In this document: one piece after another, positions 33,392 through 42,835 of the stretch
Position numbering within the stretch: position 1 is the first letter of the stretch
Layout: every line of letters begins with the position of its first letter
Assembly: GCF_900129135.1 (NCBI RefSeq)
Contig: NZ_FQVI01000004.1
Span: 1-64,000, forward strand
Direction: 5' to 3'
Length of the DNA: 64,000 nucleotides
Source: Lactonifactor longoviformis DSM 17459
GTDB taxonomy: Bacteria > Bacillota > Clostridia > Lachnospirales > Lachnospiraceae
The notes under the pieces: model-generated
What the model saw: only the letters and a program-made list of their open reading frames with translations
Told to the model about the DNA's origin: nothing
The model's database searches: none
Position numbers and translations under genes: made by a program

Positions 33392-34756
33392 TTAAAATAA
33401 TGTGGAGGCATCCCCGGCACGTCCCGTCAGATGTCCTCTCTCATCCACATACCCCATACGAAGCAGCCATTCATGGAACGGCCTGATTGCTGTCAGACCG
33501 AAGATTTCCCGAAGAGAAGCTGTCTCCTGGAAGCCTGTTGTCTGATAATTCAGCATAACATCATCTCCGTGAGGGATTCCCATGAAATAGTTGCATCCTG
33601 CTGCTGTCAGCAATACTGACAGATCCTCGATGGTATTCTGATCGGCTTTCATATGATTGGTATAGCAGGCATCGCATCCCATGGAGATCCCGGTGAGTTT
33701 TCCCATAAAGTGGTCCTCAAGGCCCGCACGGTTTACCTGACGGCCGTCATACAGATATTCCGGCCCGATAAATCCCACTACTGTGTTTACCAAAAACGGC
33801 TGAAAATGCTTGGCAAATCCATAGCATCTGGCTTCCATGGTCACCTGATCCGCGCCGTGGTGGGCTTCTGATGAGAGCTCAGATCCCTGACCGGTTTCGA
33901 AATACATTACATTAGGGCCTGTGGCTGTACCCCTGCCGAGCGCCATCTGGCGTGCTTCTTCTATGGTTGCCGCATTGAAGCCAAAGGCTGTATTGCCCAG
34001 TTCAGATCCCGCAATGGACTGGAAGATCAGATCTGTGGGGGCGCCCATTTTAATGGCCTCCATCTGGGTAGTTACATGAGCCAGAACACAGGTCTGGGTA
34101 GGAATCTCGTACTTTCTCTTAATTTCCTCAAAGCGTTTCAGGATACGCGTCACACTTTCCGCCGAATCATCCACTGGATTCAGACCCAGCAGCGCATCCC
34201 CGGCCCCATAGGTCAGCCCTTCCAAAAGAGATGCCATAATGCCGTCGGGATCGTCTGTGGGGTGGTTTGGCTGCAGTCTGGAGGAGAGTGTCCCCGCTTC
34301 CCCGATGGTAGTATTGCAGTGGGCAGTGATGCGAATCTTTTTCGCTCCATAGATCAAATCCATATTAGACATGAGCTTTGCCACTGCAGCTACCATCTCA
34401 GATGTGAGACCCCTGGATATTCTTTTAATATCTTCTCCGGTATGGGCTTCATCCAGGATCCATTCCCTAAGCTCGGCCACTGTCATTCTCTTAATTTCAT
34501 TGTAAATAGATTCGTTTACATCATCCTGTATGATTCTGGTAACTTCATCCGTCTCATAGGGAACTACAGGGTGATTCCGCAGATCCTCCAGCGTAATTTC
34601 AGACAGTACAATCTTAGCGGCCACTCTTTCTTCTGCTGTTTCTGCCGCAATCCCCGCAAGCTTATCCCCTGATTTCTCTTCATTTGCCTTCGCCAGCACT
34701 TCCTTCAGGGACGAAAATGCATATACATGCCCAAAAAGTTTTGTTTTTAAAATCAT
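33392..34756 (-). CDS. eutB: Ethanolamine ammonia-lyase large subunit EutB
   Basis: This 454-residue catalytic subunit has the TIM-barrel fold. Landmarks are KIRITAHCNTTIGEAGTLSS (in part), RLQPNHPTDDPDGI, the QGSELSSEAHHGADQVTME region and SMGCDACYTNHMKADQ. Length is normal. It starts after a GGAGG site and lies 25 bases downstream of eutA. Confidence 0.96.
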   Translation of the reverse strand: MILKTKLFGHVYAFSSLKEVLAKANEEKSGDKLAGIAAETAEERVAAKIVLSEITLEDLRNHPVVPYETDEVTRIIQDDVNESIYNEIKRMTVAELREWILDEAHTGEDIKRISRGLTSEMVAAVAKLMSNMDLIYGAKKIRITAHCNTTIGEAGTLSSRLQPNHPTDDPDGIMASLLEGLTYGAGDALLGLNPVDDSAESVTRILKRFEEIKRKYEIPTQTCVLAHVTTQMEAIKMGAPTDLIFQSIAGSELGNTAFGFNAATIEEARQMALGRGTATGPNVMYFETGQGSELSSEAHHGADQVTMEARCYGFAKHFQPFLVNTVVGFIGPEYLYDGRQVNRAGLEDHFMGKLTGISMGCDACYTNHMKADQNTIEDLSVLLTAAGCNYFMGIPHGDDVMLNYQTTGFQETASLREIFGLTAIRPFHEWLLRMGYVDERGHLTGRAGDASTLF

Positions 34757-34781
34757 GGCTTTCCTCCATTTTCATTATTTT

Positions 34782-36212
34782 CTATGAATGAAATACCAGG
34801 GTTTTTACCACCACAGGGAGAACACTTCCCTGGGCAATAGGCCTCCCGATATCAATATAATCTCCTTCCTGGAGCCTTACACCGTCCAGGCAGACAACGT
34901 CCTTCCCGTACCCCAGGAGGGCATACATAGACTGACCCAGTACCTTCGCCATATCTCTCTCCACTATGACAATAACCGGCAGTCCCCGCTCCATCAGGGC
35001 TTTCATCCCTAAAAGCAGCTCGCCGGCATAGGTCTGTACTTCCGCGAAGGTAGGGTTTTCTGCCCCTGTAAGGGCTACAGCCACCGGCTGCAGGCTGTCC
35101 TCTACCTCAAACCATTCAATCTTCTTTCTCAGACTTTCGCCCAGATTTTCCTGCTCCTCCCTGGGGCTTATCTTCAGCACCGGAAGATTCTTTACCGGGA
35201 AGGTATCTTTTGTGTAAGTAATTGTACTTCCGCTGATTTCTGTCGTATGGCTTCCGGCGCCTACCACTGTAGCCCGAATCCTTTCCCTGCTCTCTATCAC
35301 CTTCATCCTCCTGCACAGCTCTGACCGTGCAATGGCTTCCCCCAGAAGGATTCCGATGTCCCCATAGCAGAACTTGTCTTCAAACTTCCGGGATTGATAA
35401 ACCGCCTCCGCCACACCCCCGGAAAAGCTGATACAGGGAATTGGTTCTTTGAACTCGATTCCTCTGTGAGTGACCAGAAGCTGATAGTACTTCCCCTGGG
35501 GCTTAAGTCCCACACTCGCCTCCAGAGCCGAAACCATAATAGCAATCACGGGCGCTACATTTGCCTCTGTAGCGGTATCACCCACTGCCAGGGGCAGATG
35601 CTCCATTTGGATAATCTCCTGCAGCTTAGGGGCAATATAGGTGATTCTGTGAGTATCAGCATCTGCCTTTATCAGACGCCCCCCAATATCCAGGCATCCG
35701 GTATCACAGGTATCTCCCCTCTGAAATACCGCAAGGTTGCTGGTGCCGCCCCCGATATCTATATTAACTACCGTGGTATGATGCTCCTTGGAATATTCAT
35801 CTGCCCCTGCCCCTTTGCCTGAGATAACACTCTCCAGATCCGGGCCGGCAGTAGCTACCACAAAATCCCCTGCGAAATCCCCAAGGGCATTAACCACTTC
35901 TCTGGCATTCTCTTTTCTGGCTGTCTCACCGGTAATAATCACAGCCCCGGTATCGATCTGCTCTTTTCGGATACCCGCCTTTTTGTACTCAGCTTCCACA
36001 ATATCTCTGATTTTTTCAAAATCAATGCGGTTCTGAGATTCCCCCAGAAGAGGAGTAAAATATATTTCACTTTTATATTTGATCTGTTTGTCTGCAATTA
36101 CCATACGGGGTACGGTATAGCTGCTGGCCATATTTTCCACAATTAATTTAGAAAAAATCAATTGTGTAGTACTCGTTCCCAGATCAATTCCTACACTGAG
36201 CAGCTCTTCCTT
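34782..36212 (-). CDS. eutA: Ethanolamine ammonia-lyase reactivase EutA
   Basis: I place the start at the GTG at 36212 (MKEELLSVGIDLGTSTTQ), which has a GAGAGGGG site; the longer frame begins at a TTG. This gives 476 residues. The actin/Hsp70-like ATPase fold is shown by GIDLGTSTT and VNIDIGGGTSN. EutA exchanges damaged cobalamin in EutBC. It overlaps the end of eutP by 29 bases, exactly where eutV and eutW usually stand in Firmicutes. Confidence 0.94.
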   Translation of the reverse strand, partial: KEELLSVGIDLGTSTTQLIFSKLIVENMASSYTVPRMVIADKQIKYKSEIYFTPLLGESQNRIDFEKIRDIVEAEYKKAGIRKEQIDTGAVIITGETARKENAREVVNALGDFAGDFVVATAGPDLESVISGKGAGADEYSKEHHTTVVNIDIGGGTSNLAVFQRGDTCDTGCLDIGGRLIKADADTHRITYIAPKLQEIIQMEHLPLAVGDTATEANVAPVIAIMVSALEASVGLKPQGKYYQLLVTHRGIEFKEPIPCISFSGGVAEAVYQSRKFEDKFCYGDIGILLGEAIARSELCRRMKVIESRERIRATVVGAGSHTTEISGSTITYTKDTFPVKNLPVLKISPREEQENLGESLRKKIEWFEVEDSLQPVAVALTGAENPTFAEVQTYAGELLLGMKALMERGLPVIVIVERDMAKVLGQSMYALLGYGKDVVCLDGVRLQEGDYIDIGRPIAQGSVLPVVVKTLVFHS

Positions 36213-36654
36213 CACTGGCTTTCCCCTCTCTCTCCAGATAATCAAATAATTCCGGGATTCCCACCCCTGCAGGCGTGTCTACCGCAAATATGGGCCAGGC
36301 GCCCCCTGCCTGCAGCTCTCCTCTGGCTTTTTGGATCTGTTCCTGAGTCGCTTCCCTGCACTTTGTAATAATCCCAATCACTTTTTTTCCGAATATGCTG
36401 GCAAAGCCAGGGGGAATTGCCTGATAGGAGGAGGTGGGATCCGCCACAAGGGCAATCATCCGCGCATCGATGGCCGACATAATCAATGCATTGTAAAAAT
36501 GCCGGTTTTCCAGATATTCACCTGGTGTGTCAATGGCATCCCCATAGCGCTCTACTGCCTGTGTCTTTTTATATTTCAACTCCTGTTCGTGGAGCTTTTG
36601 GCACAGTGTCGTTTTCCCGCACCCTGTCTTTCCCATAAAAATTACCTTTTTCAT
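36184..36654 (-). CDS. eutP: EutP GTPase-like protein
   Basis: This 156-residue P-loop protein has Walker A GKTGCGKTT (residues 8-16), a DTPGE switch motif and the base-binding GIITKCREA (TKxD-like). The family is found in eut and pdu operons; an acetate-kinase activity has been reported for relatives. It overlaps eutA. Confidence 0.92.
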   Translation of the reverse strand: MKKVIFMGKTGCGKTTLCQKLHEQELKYKKTQAVERYGDAIDTPGEYLENRHFYNALIMSAIDARMIALVADPTSSYQAIPPGFASIFGKKVIGIITKCREATQEQIQKARGELQAGGAWPIFAVDTPAGVGIPELFDYLEREGKASEGRAAQCRN

Positions 36655-36656
36655 AG

Positions 36657-37007
36657 CTAAGACCTCGTAACAGGAGCCGGCGCGAATCCCAAGTCCTGTT
36701 CCAGCGTCCTCAAAATATCCTTAATAGCTGCCTCTACAGAGCTGATATCTCCGGTAAATACCAAAGCCCCGCTGAATCTGTCAATGAATCCGAGAGTGAT
36801 ATCCGATGCCTTAGTTGCTATATCAGCTGCAATAATTGACCCCTCGCTGGGAGTGATTGTCAGAATGCCGATGGCATCCTGCCTTCCCGGCTCCAGCCCC
36901 AGTTTCACATAGATATCCCTGTCTGGTCCTGCAATCACATGTGCTAAAGTCACCTGTTTGCCCGGTACAAATTCCTGAATTATCCGCTGTTTTTCTTGCT
37001 GTTCCAT
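36657..37007 (-). CDS. eutS: Shell protein EutS
   Basis: This 116-residue single BMC-domain protein is circularly permuted in this family and forms bent hexamers that can shape shell edges. [20 protein letters not shown] and [16 protein letters not shown] are diagnostic. It ends two bases before eutP. Confidence 0.94.
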   Translation of the reverse strand: MEQQEKQRIIQEFVPGKQVTLAHVIAGPDRDIYVKLGLEPGRQDAIGILTITPSEGSIIAADIATKASDITLGFIDRFSGALVFTGDISSVEAAIKDILRTLEQDLGFAPAPVTRS

Positions 37008-37031
37008 TTCGTCACCGCCCTGTCTCTCTCA

Positions 37032-38162
37032 TTACCAGGCCTGTCTGAGAATTTTTATTACATCTGCCCGGGTAACCTGCCTGGGATTTGTGGCCGTACA
37101 CCCGTCTGCCAGCGCTCCCTGCGCAATTGTTTCTTCTTCCTTCTGATATTCAGCCTGTGCTATTTTACAGTCATGAAAGCCCTGGGGCATCTTCAGCGCT
37201 TTTTCCAGTTTTCTGATATGACTGATAAGATTCCTGACGCCCGTGCGTACATTCACGCCTCCGATTCCCAGCAGCTCAGCAAGCCTTGCATATTTTCTGG
37301 CCGCCAGGCTGTACTCCTTCTGCTGATAATCCTTCAGATCCGCATTGTATTCTACTATATGGGGAAGAAGGATCCCGTTCGCCCTGCCGTGAGGAACCTT
37401 GAATCTCCCCCCGATGTTATGGGCAATTCCATGGTTCACTCCCAGAGAGGTCTGGTCAAATGCCATTCCTGCCATACAGGAGGCATAGTGCATCTGTGCT
37501 CTGGCTTCCGTATCCTCACTGCTCTCAAAAGAACGCAGGAGATACTGAAAGACCGTAAGGACAGCTTTCTCTGCGAATGCATCTGTAAAAAAATTAGCTT
37601 TCAGGGACACATAAGCCTCCAGGGCATGAGTAAGTACATCAATGCCTGTGTCAGCCACAACCCCCGGGGGAACGCTTTTTACCAGATCACTGTCTAAAAT
37701 TGCCACATCCGGCAAAAGCTCCGGTGCCACCAGAGGATACTTTCTTCCTTTTTCCCTGTCTGTAATCACAGCAAATGAAGTAACCTCAGATCCCGTTCCA
37801 CTTGTAGTGGGAACGGCAATGAAGTCCATATCCGGCAGCTCCCCAATCTTTCTGGAGAACTGCATAATTGCTTTTGCCTCATCTATGGCTGAGCCGCCGC
37901 CCAATGCAATGAGCAGATCCGGGCGGAAGGCAATAACTTCATTGACTCCCTGCACTACCAGCTCCATAGGCGGATCCGGAACCACATTGCTGAAGATACT
38001 GACTTCCTTTCCTGACAGCCGTTCCGTAATCCTGTCTGCCATCTTTGACTCCACCATAAAAGGGTCTGTAACAATGAATATTTTCTGTGCTTTCAGGGTA
38101 TCTAGATAAGAAAGAGGTGCCTGGCCGAAATGTACTGTTGTTTTCAATCCAAATTCCGTCAT
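37032..38162 (-). CDS. eutG: Iron-dependent alcohol dehydrogenase EutG
   Basis: This 376-residue group III alcohol dehydrogenase reduces acetaldehyde to ethanol and so regenerates NAD+ for EutE. GGGSAIDEAKAI binds NAD; the metal site includes D...H in the KVPHGRANGILLPH region and HGIAHNIGG. It is the first gene of the operon, 77 bases after a strong terminator, so a promoter must lie between. Confidence 0.93.
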   Translation of the reverse strand: MTEFGLKTTVHFGQAPLSYLDTLKAQKIFIVTDPFMVESKMADRITERLSGKEVSIFSNVVPDPPMELVVQGVNEVIAFRPDLLIALGGGSAIDEAKAIMQFSRKIGELPDMDFIAVPTTSGTGSEVTSFAVITDREKGRKYPLVAPELLPDVAILDSDLVKSVPPGVVADTGIDVLTHALEAYVSLKANFFTDAFAEKAVLTVFQYLLRSFESSEDTEARAQMHYASCMAGMAFDQTSLGVNHGIAHNIGGRFKVPHGRANGILLPHIVEYNADLKDYQQKEYSLAARKYARLAELLGIGGVNVRTGVRNLISHIRKLEKALKMPQGFHDCKIAQAEYQKEEETIAQGALADGCTATNPRQVTRADVIKILRQAW

Positions 38163-38189
38163 ATCTCTGTCCTCACATTCTTCTTTTCC

Positions 38190-38239
38190 TTGCTTTAGTT
38201 TCTGTGAGTTTACGGAAATTTATGCAGAATCTGCAAGAA
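38190..38239 (-). promoter_or_regulatory. Weak candidate promoter of the eut operon
   Basis: Between the terminator and eutG the minus strand has TTGCAG, 18 bases, TAAACT. The match is modest, as expected of an activated promoter. No cobalamin riboswitch or clear ANTAR-type terminator hairpin is seen. Confidence 0.35.
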
Positions 38240-38240
38240 A

Positions 38241-38287
38241 AAAGAAGAAGGATCCGTGCTTAGGCACCAGATCCTTCTTCTTTTTTA
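38241..38287 (-). terminator. Terminator before the eut operon
   Basis: AAAAAAGAAGAAGGATC pairs perfectly with GATCCTTCTTCTTTTTT, with a further GTGC/GCAC stem in the loop. It ends the glgB-mscS-gerMN unit. Confidence 0.93.
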
Positions 38288-38314
38288 ACAATATTCTGTT
38301 TTATCCTGCTTTTG

Positions 38315-38911
38315 TTACTCATAGCGGCTTAAAAATCCGCTGTACTCACTGTGTCCGGTACTGAAGGCTTCTCCATCCACCAAAATCTCTATTGAGGATA
38401 CCCCGTAGGTATCCAGAAATGTGTTAACCAGAGATCCCATGGTCATATCCTCCCCGGCCGTACCCATTGACTGTACATACTCTCCGAACCCTGAGGACAG
38501 ATCCAATCGGAGGGCGGACTCTCCCTCATTGTCAACCTCTTCAAAATTCTGTACCACCACACTGTCCGGCAGGGTTCCGTCGCCTACCATCTGGCCGATA
38601 ATCATACCGGGAGATACTTCCTCAAAATCCATTTCCTGCTTGTTATAACCATCTGCATTCTCGTTAGGTGAGTAGATAATGGCTTTTCCGTTTTCCGCAG
38701 GAATGGAAGATGTCTCTTTCTCTTCCTTAGGTGCCTCTTCTTTGTTCTCTTCCTTCTCTGTTTCCTGGTTATCTTTATTATCTTCCTGGGTAGCAGTACT
38801 CTCTGCTTCTTTTTCTGTAGTCTTCCCTTTGTCCTCTGTGCCGCAGCCAGCGATTCCCCCTGTACCCAGACAGAACGCCAAAAGAATTGCCGATAGTTTT
38901 TTCGCTTTCAT
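38315..38911 (-). CDS. GerMN-domain lipoprotein
   Basis: The start at 38911 (MKAKKLSAILLAF) follows GGAGAGGAG at nine bases; it gives 198 residues. The lipobox is GIAGCGT (Cys23 of this start). A Glu/Lys/Thr linker (about 28-75) precedes a GerMN domain (about 80-195) with IIYSPNENADGY, LRLDLSSGF and SLVNTFLDTYGVSSIEI. GerMN proteins occur in sporulation and spore germination; a role at the spore or cell envelope is likely but not proven. Confidence 0.83.
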   Translation of the reverse strand: MKAKKLSAILLAFCLGTGGIAGCGTEDKGKTTEKEAESTATQEDNKDNQETEKEENKEEAPKEEKETSSIPAENGKAIIYSPNENADGYNKQEMDFEEVSPGMIIGQMVGDGTLPDSVVVQNFEEVDNEGESALRLDLSSGFGEYVQSMGTAGEDMTMGSLVNTFLDTYGVSSIEILVDGEAFSTGHSEYSGFLSRYE

Positions 38912-38931
38912 AGAATGCATCTCCTCTCCTG

Positions 38932-39780
38932 TCACTGTTCCATATGGCTGACTCTCACATCCAGTTTGTTGTAGGGTATCTCGATATCTTCCTCATCAAA
39001 TGCAAGTTTTACCTTCTCGTTGAGCCTCCACTTGGTGTTCCAGTACTCTTCCGTCTTCACCCAGGCACGAAAGCCAATAATCACAGAGCTTTCCCCCAAT
39101 TCATCTACAAAAACAATCATCTCCTGATCCGACATAATACAAGGATCCTCGTGGAGCAGACGCTCCAGAATCCCTTTTGCCTTTTTCAGATCTGACTGGT
39201 AGGAAATTCCGATTTTAAATTCCAGCTTTCTCTTCTCCTGGGCCGTAACATTGACCACACTCGCCTCTGTAAGCGTCCCGTTGGGAATAACAATCCGCTT
39301 GTTGTCCACAGTGGAAAGTGTGGTATAAAACATCTCTATCTTGGTAACTGTTCCCTCCTGTTTACCGGTATTTTCAATGATATAGTCTCCCACCTGAAAT
39401 GGCTTCAGTGCCAGAATAATCACACCCCCGGCAAAGTTTGAGAGCCCTCCCTGCAGTGCAAGACCAACCGCCACACCTCCGGATGCCAGCAAAGCCGCCA
39501 CTGAGGATTCCTTAATTCCAAACCGCACTGCTATAGTGACTATAAGCAGAAAATAAAGTCCTGCCCTGGCAATAGAGTTCACAAACTGCACGACTCCCAG
39601 GTCAATGCCCGCCTTCTCCATAGAGGCTCTCAGCACCTTGCACAGCTTTTTGATTATCTTAGAACAGATAAAGTATACCAGCAGCGCCAGAACTACTTTT
39701 ACGGCAAAGTTAATCACCGTAGGAAGCATAGCCTCAAAATACGTAATCATCTTGTGTACTTCCACTGTTTCAGTATCCAT
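38932..39780 (-). CDS. MscS-family mechanosensitive channel
   Basis: This 282-residue membrane protein has three spans followed by a cytoplasmic beta and alpha/beta vestibule. The pore helix shows the Gly/Ala pattern GVAVGLALQGGLSNFAGGV. LKPFQVGDYI and VIPNGTLTEASVVN are family hallmarks. It releases small solutes at osmotic downshock. It sits between glgB and the GerMN gene with short gaps. Confidence 0.92.
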   Translation of the reverse strand: MDTETVEVHKMITYFEAMLPTVINFAVKVVLALLVYFICSKIIKKLCKVLRASMEKAGIDLGVVQFVNSIARAGLYFLLIVTIAVRFGIKESSVAALLASGGVAVGLALQGGLSNFAGGVIILALKPFQVGDYIIENTGKQEGTVTKIEMFYTTLSTVDNKRIVIPNGTLTEASVVNVTAQEKRKLEFKIGISYQSDLKKAKGILERLLHEDPCIMSDQEMIVFVDELGESSVIIGFRAWVKTEEYWNTKWRLNEKVKLAFDEEDIEIPYNKLDVRVSHMEQ

Positions 39781-39797
39781 GCAATATCTCCTGTTTT

Positions 39798-42098
39798 CTA
39801 CAACATTTTATCCGCCAGCTCTTTTTTCAGATTTCTTCCGGCTGAAGTCTTTCTCTTTTTCCTGGCAGTTTTGTTGTCTACTACCTTATCCACTTCCTTC
39901 CTGTATGCAAAGATCTGGAAGCTAAGAGGCGGCACTTTAATCACAATGGAGTTCTTCCGCTCGTCGCACTCCGTTTTTTTAGACATTTTCACCCTGGGAT
40001 TCACCACCCCGGAGCCGCCGAATTCTTTTCTGTCACTGTTAAATACTTCCTTGTACTTGCCCGCATAGGGAACGCCAACCTGGTATCCGTCGTATTCCAC
40101 ATCGGAAAAATTGCATACAAGCAGAAGCGTATCTGCATTTCTTCTGGTCTTTCTCAAAAAGGTGAGCATATTTTTCTCATACTCCAGCTGGTTGATCCAT
40201 TCAAACCCATCCGTATCGAAGTCCAGCTGATACAATGCAGGATATTCCTTATACAAATGCCACAGAGCCTTCACATAATTTTGCATCTGTCTGTGGGATT
40301 CCTCTTCCAGCAGTTCCCAGTCAAGTTCCCTCTCCTCTGACCATTCCCGTTCCTGGGCAAATTCCTGTCCCATAAACAGAAGTTTTTTGCCGGGATGTGC
40401 CAGCATAAAGCCATACGCTGCCCTGAGGTTTGCAAACTTTTTCTCCTTCTCCCCGGGCATCTTATTCAGGAGCGAACATTTGCCGTGCACGACTTCATCG
40501 TGGGACAGGCTGAGCAGAAACTTTTCGCTGTATGCATAGATCATACTAAATGTAAGTTCATCGTGATGCCCTCCCCGAAACAGAGGATCGTAGCACATAT
40601 ACCGGATAAAGTCATTCATCCATCCCATATTCCATTTATAGTCAAATCCCAGTCCGTCCTCCTCCAGGCTGCCGGTAATCCGAGGCCAGGCAGTGGATTC
40701 CTCCGCAATCAGCAGCACATCTCTGTGCTTTTTCTTAAATACAGAGTTCAGATGCCTGAGGAATTCAATGGCTTCCAGGTTCTCATTCCCCCCGTAAATA
40801 TTGGCCACCCATTCTCCGTCCTTCTTTCCGTAGTCCAGATACAGCATAGAGGCCACCGCATCCATGCGGATCCCGTCCACATGATATTTCTCTGCCCAGA
40901 ATAGGGCATTGGCAATCAGAAAGTTTGATACCTGGGGACGGCCGTAATTATAGATCAGGGTCCCCCAGTGGGGATGCATTCCCTGTCTTGGATCCAGATG
41001 TTCATACAGGCAGGTTCCGTCAAAATTAGAAAGTCCAAAGGTATCCTTGGGAAAATGTGCAGGCACCCAATCGAGGATTACCCCTATCCCCTGCCTGTGG
41101 AGATAATCCACAAAGTACATAAAGTCATCGCAGGTGCCGTATCTGCTGGTAGGGGCATAATATCCCGTCACCTGATACCCCCAGGAGGCATCCAGAGGGT
41201 GCTCCATCACGGGCATCAGTTCCACATGGGTATACCCCATATCCTTTAGATACGCCGCAAGCTCCTCTGCCGTATCTCTGTAATTACAGAAGGTATCCCC
41301 GTCACCCGGTCTCTTCCAGGAACCCAGGTGCATTTCATAAATGACCATAGGTTTTTTCTCGTCGTTGACCTGCTTCCGTTTTTTCATCCAGTCCTTATCT
41401 TCCCACTGATAACGCTCCAGATCTGCTACCACGGAGGCCGTGTCCGGCCGAAGCTGCGCCTGGTTTGCATAGGGATCCGCTTTCAGATAGGTAAGGCCGC
41501 CTTTCGCCTTAATCTCATACTTATATAGAGATCCGCAGGCAATTTCCGGAACAAACAGTTCAAAGATCCCGGACGCCTCCAGCCGGTTCATGGGATAAAC
41601 CCTTCCGTCCCACCGGTTAAAATCCCCCACAACACTGACCCGCATGGCATTTGGCGCCCACACTGCAAAGTACGTTCCATAAACTCCGTTCAAAGTCATT
41701 GGGTGAGCTCCCAGCTTTTTATAGATCTCATAACAGATTCCCGCATTAAATTTCTGTTCCTCCTCCGGTGTGATCTGCGTGGGAAATGCATAAGGGTCAT
41801 AAACCTCCAGGGTCTCTTCCTTATACTCCACAATCAGACGGTACTGGGGAATATTCTTTCCCGGTATCAGCACGGCAAAGTATCCCCCCTCGTCCTCCAT
41901 CACCATCTCATAAGTCTTATCATCCTTTATTACATGCACGCTGGCTTTTTCTGCCAGCGGATAAAAGCACTGAATCAATATCCCTTCTTCTGTAACCCGG
42001 GGACCTAAAAGATTGCGGGGGGTACTCTCCTCAGAGTAAACCACAGCCTCAATCTTTGGCCAATCCATCATCTGATATAGCTTGTCTTCCATTGTCAT
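39798..42098 (-). CDS. glgB: 1,4-alpha-glucan branching enzyme
   Basis: This 766-residue GH13 enzyme introduces alpha-1,6 branches into glycogen. It has an N-terminal CBM48 (about 115-210), the barrel motifs DWVPAHFP, GIRMDAVAS (nucleophile Asp), LIAEEST (acid Glu) and LSHDEV, and a C-terminal beta domain. A basic tail (TARKKRKTSAGRNLKKELAD) extends past the family's usual end. No other glg gene is near. Confidence 0.94.
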   Translation of the reverse strand: MTMEDKLYQMMDWPKIEAVVYSEESTPRNLLGPRVTEEGILIQCFYPLAEKASVHVIKDDKTYEMVMEDEGGYFAVLIPGKNIPQYRLIVEYKEETLEVYDPYAFPTQITPEEEQKFNAGICYEIYKKLGAHPMTLNGVYGTYFAVWAPNAMRVSVVGDFNRWDGRVYPMNRLEASGIFELFVPEIACGSLYKYEIKAKGGLTYLKADPYANQAQLRPDTASVVADLERYQWEDKDWMKKRKQVNDEKKPMVIYEMHLGSWKRPGDGDTFCNYRDTAEELAAYLKDMGYTHVELMPVMEHPLDASWGYQVTGYYAPTSRYGTCDDFMYFVDYLHRQGIGVILDWVPAHFPKDTFGLSNFDGTCLYEHLDPRQGMHPHWGTLIYNYGRPQVSNFLIANALFWAEKYHVDGIRMDAVASMLYLDYGKKDGEWVANIYGGNENLEAIEFLRHLNSVFKKKHRDVLLIAEESTAWPRITGSLEEDGLGFDYKWNMGWMNDFIRYMCYDPLFRGGHHDELTFSMIYAYSEKFLLSLSHDEVVHGKCSLLNKMPGEKEKKFANLRAAYGFMLAHPGKKLLFMGQEFAQEREWSEERELDWELLEEESHRQMQNYVKALWHLYKEYPALYQLDFDTDGFEWINQLEYEKNMLTFLRKTRRNADTLLLVCNFSDVEYDGYQVGVPYAGKYKEVFNSDRKEFGGSGVVNPRVKMSKKTECDERKNSIVIKVPPLSFQIFAYRKEVDKVVDNKTARKKRKTSAGRNLKKELADKML

Positions 42099-42136
42099 GC
42101 CTCCTGTCCTCGTTTTAAAAAGGTATTCTTTTGTTC

Positions 42137-42165
42137 ATTTTATCATTTTTATAATAGAAAGTAAA
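42137..42165 (-). promoter_or_regulatory. Probable promoter of glgB-mscS-gerMN
   Basis: On the minus strand TTTACT (42165-42160), 17 bases, TAAAAT (42142-42137), about 40 bases before the glgB start. Confidence 0.55.
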
Positions 42166-42236
42166 TAAATGTACAGTATAAGTCTAAAACCTAAGATTTC
42201 TGAACAAAATATAAATATTATAAAACAATTATTAAA

Positions 42237-42263
42237 TTAGCACTCACCGCTTGACAGTGCTAA
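42237..42263 (+). promoter_or_regulatory. CIRCE operator of hsp20
   Basis: TTAGCACTC-N9-CAGTGCTAA differs at one base from the HrcA operator TTAGCACTC-N9-GAGTGCTAA. It overlaps the -35 box of the promoter at 42251-42279. Confidence 0.93.
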
Positions 42264-42279
42264 TAATATGTGTTATAAA
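42251..42279 (+). promoter_or_regulatory. Vegetative promoter of hsp20
   Basis: TTGACA (42251-42256), 17 bases, TATAAA (42274-42279). The -35 box lies inside CIRCE, so HrcA would block polymerase until heat shock. Confidence 0.88.
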
Positions 42280-42363
42280 ACATATAGAACAAATAAAACA
42301 GCAACTGTTATGAAGGCAGGCAGCTGCCGGGGTAACATAAAGAAAAATAAGGAGGAATGACCT

Positions 42364-42792
42364 ATGTTATTTAGAAGACCTTTTGATTTATTTGATGAAA
42401 TGTTCAGTGACCCATTTTTCACTGCACCTTTTGAAACCGCCGGCCGTTCATCTCTGATGAAGACAGATATCCAGGAAAAAGACGGCAGCTATGTGATTGA
42501 CATGGAGCTTCCCGGATATTCAAAAGAAGATATCCAGGCAGAACTGAAGGACGGTTATCTGACAATCTCTGCAAACCATACAGAGAACAAAGACGAGAAA
42601 GATAATCAAGGGAAATATCTGCGCAGAGAGCGCTTCCAGGGAACCTGCAAGAGAACCTTCTATGTGGGCGAGGATATCAGACAGGAAGATATCAAAGCTG
42701 CTTTCCAAAACGGCGTTCTTCGTCTGGCCGTTCCCAAACAGGCACCTCAGGTTCCGGAGAAAGAACAGCCCAAGCTAATTGAGATACAGTAA
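42364..42792 (+). CDS. Small heat-shock protein Hsp20
   Basis: This 142-residue chaperone of the alpha-crystallin family holds unfolded proteins. The crystallin domain spans about 32-125 (DIQEKDGSYVIDMELPGYSK, FQNGVLRLAVPK), and the C-terminal I-x-I motif is in PKLIEIQ. It has a strong AAGGAGGAA site. It stands alone between the CIRCE promoter and a bidirectional terminator. Confidence 0.95.
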   Translation: MLFRRPFDLFDEMFSDPFFTAPFETAGRSSLMKTDIQEKDGSYVIDMELPGYSKEDIQAELKDGYLTISANHTENKDEKDNQGKYLRRERFQGTCKRTFYVGEDIRQEDIKAAFQNGVLRLAVPKQAPQVPEKEQPKLIEIQ

Positions 42793-42835
42793 TTGACGAA
42801 CGTTTTCGATGTTGTTTTCCTATACTTCTCTATTC

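Noticed and set aside
38163-38240. AGCAAGGAA in the eutG leader as an ANTAR (EutV) target
   Set aside because: It matches part of the loop motif but there is no paired second hairpin and no terminator between it and eutG. EutV is also absent from the window.
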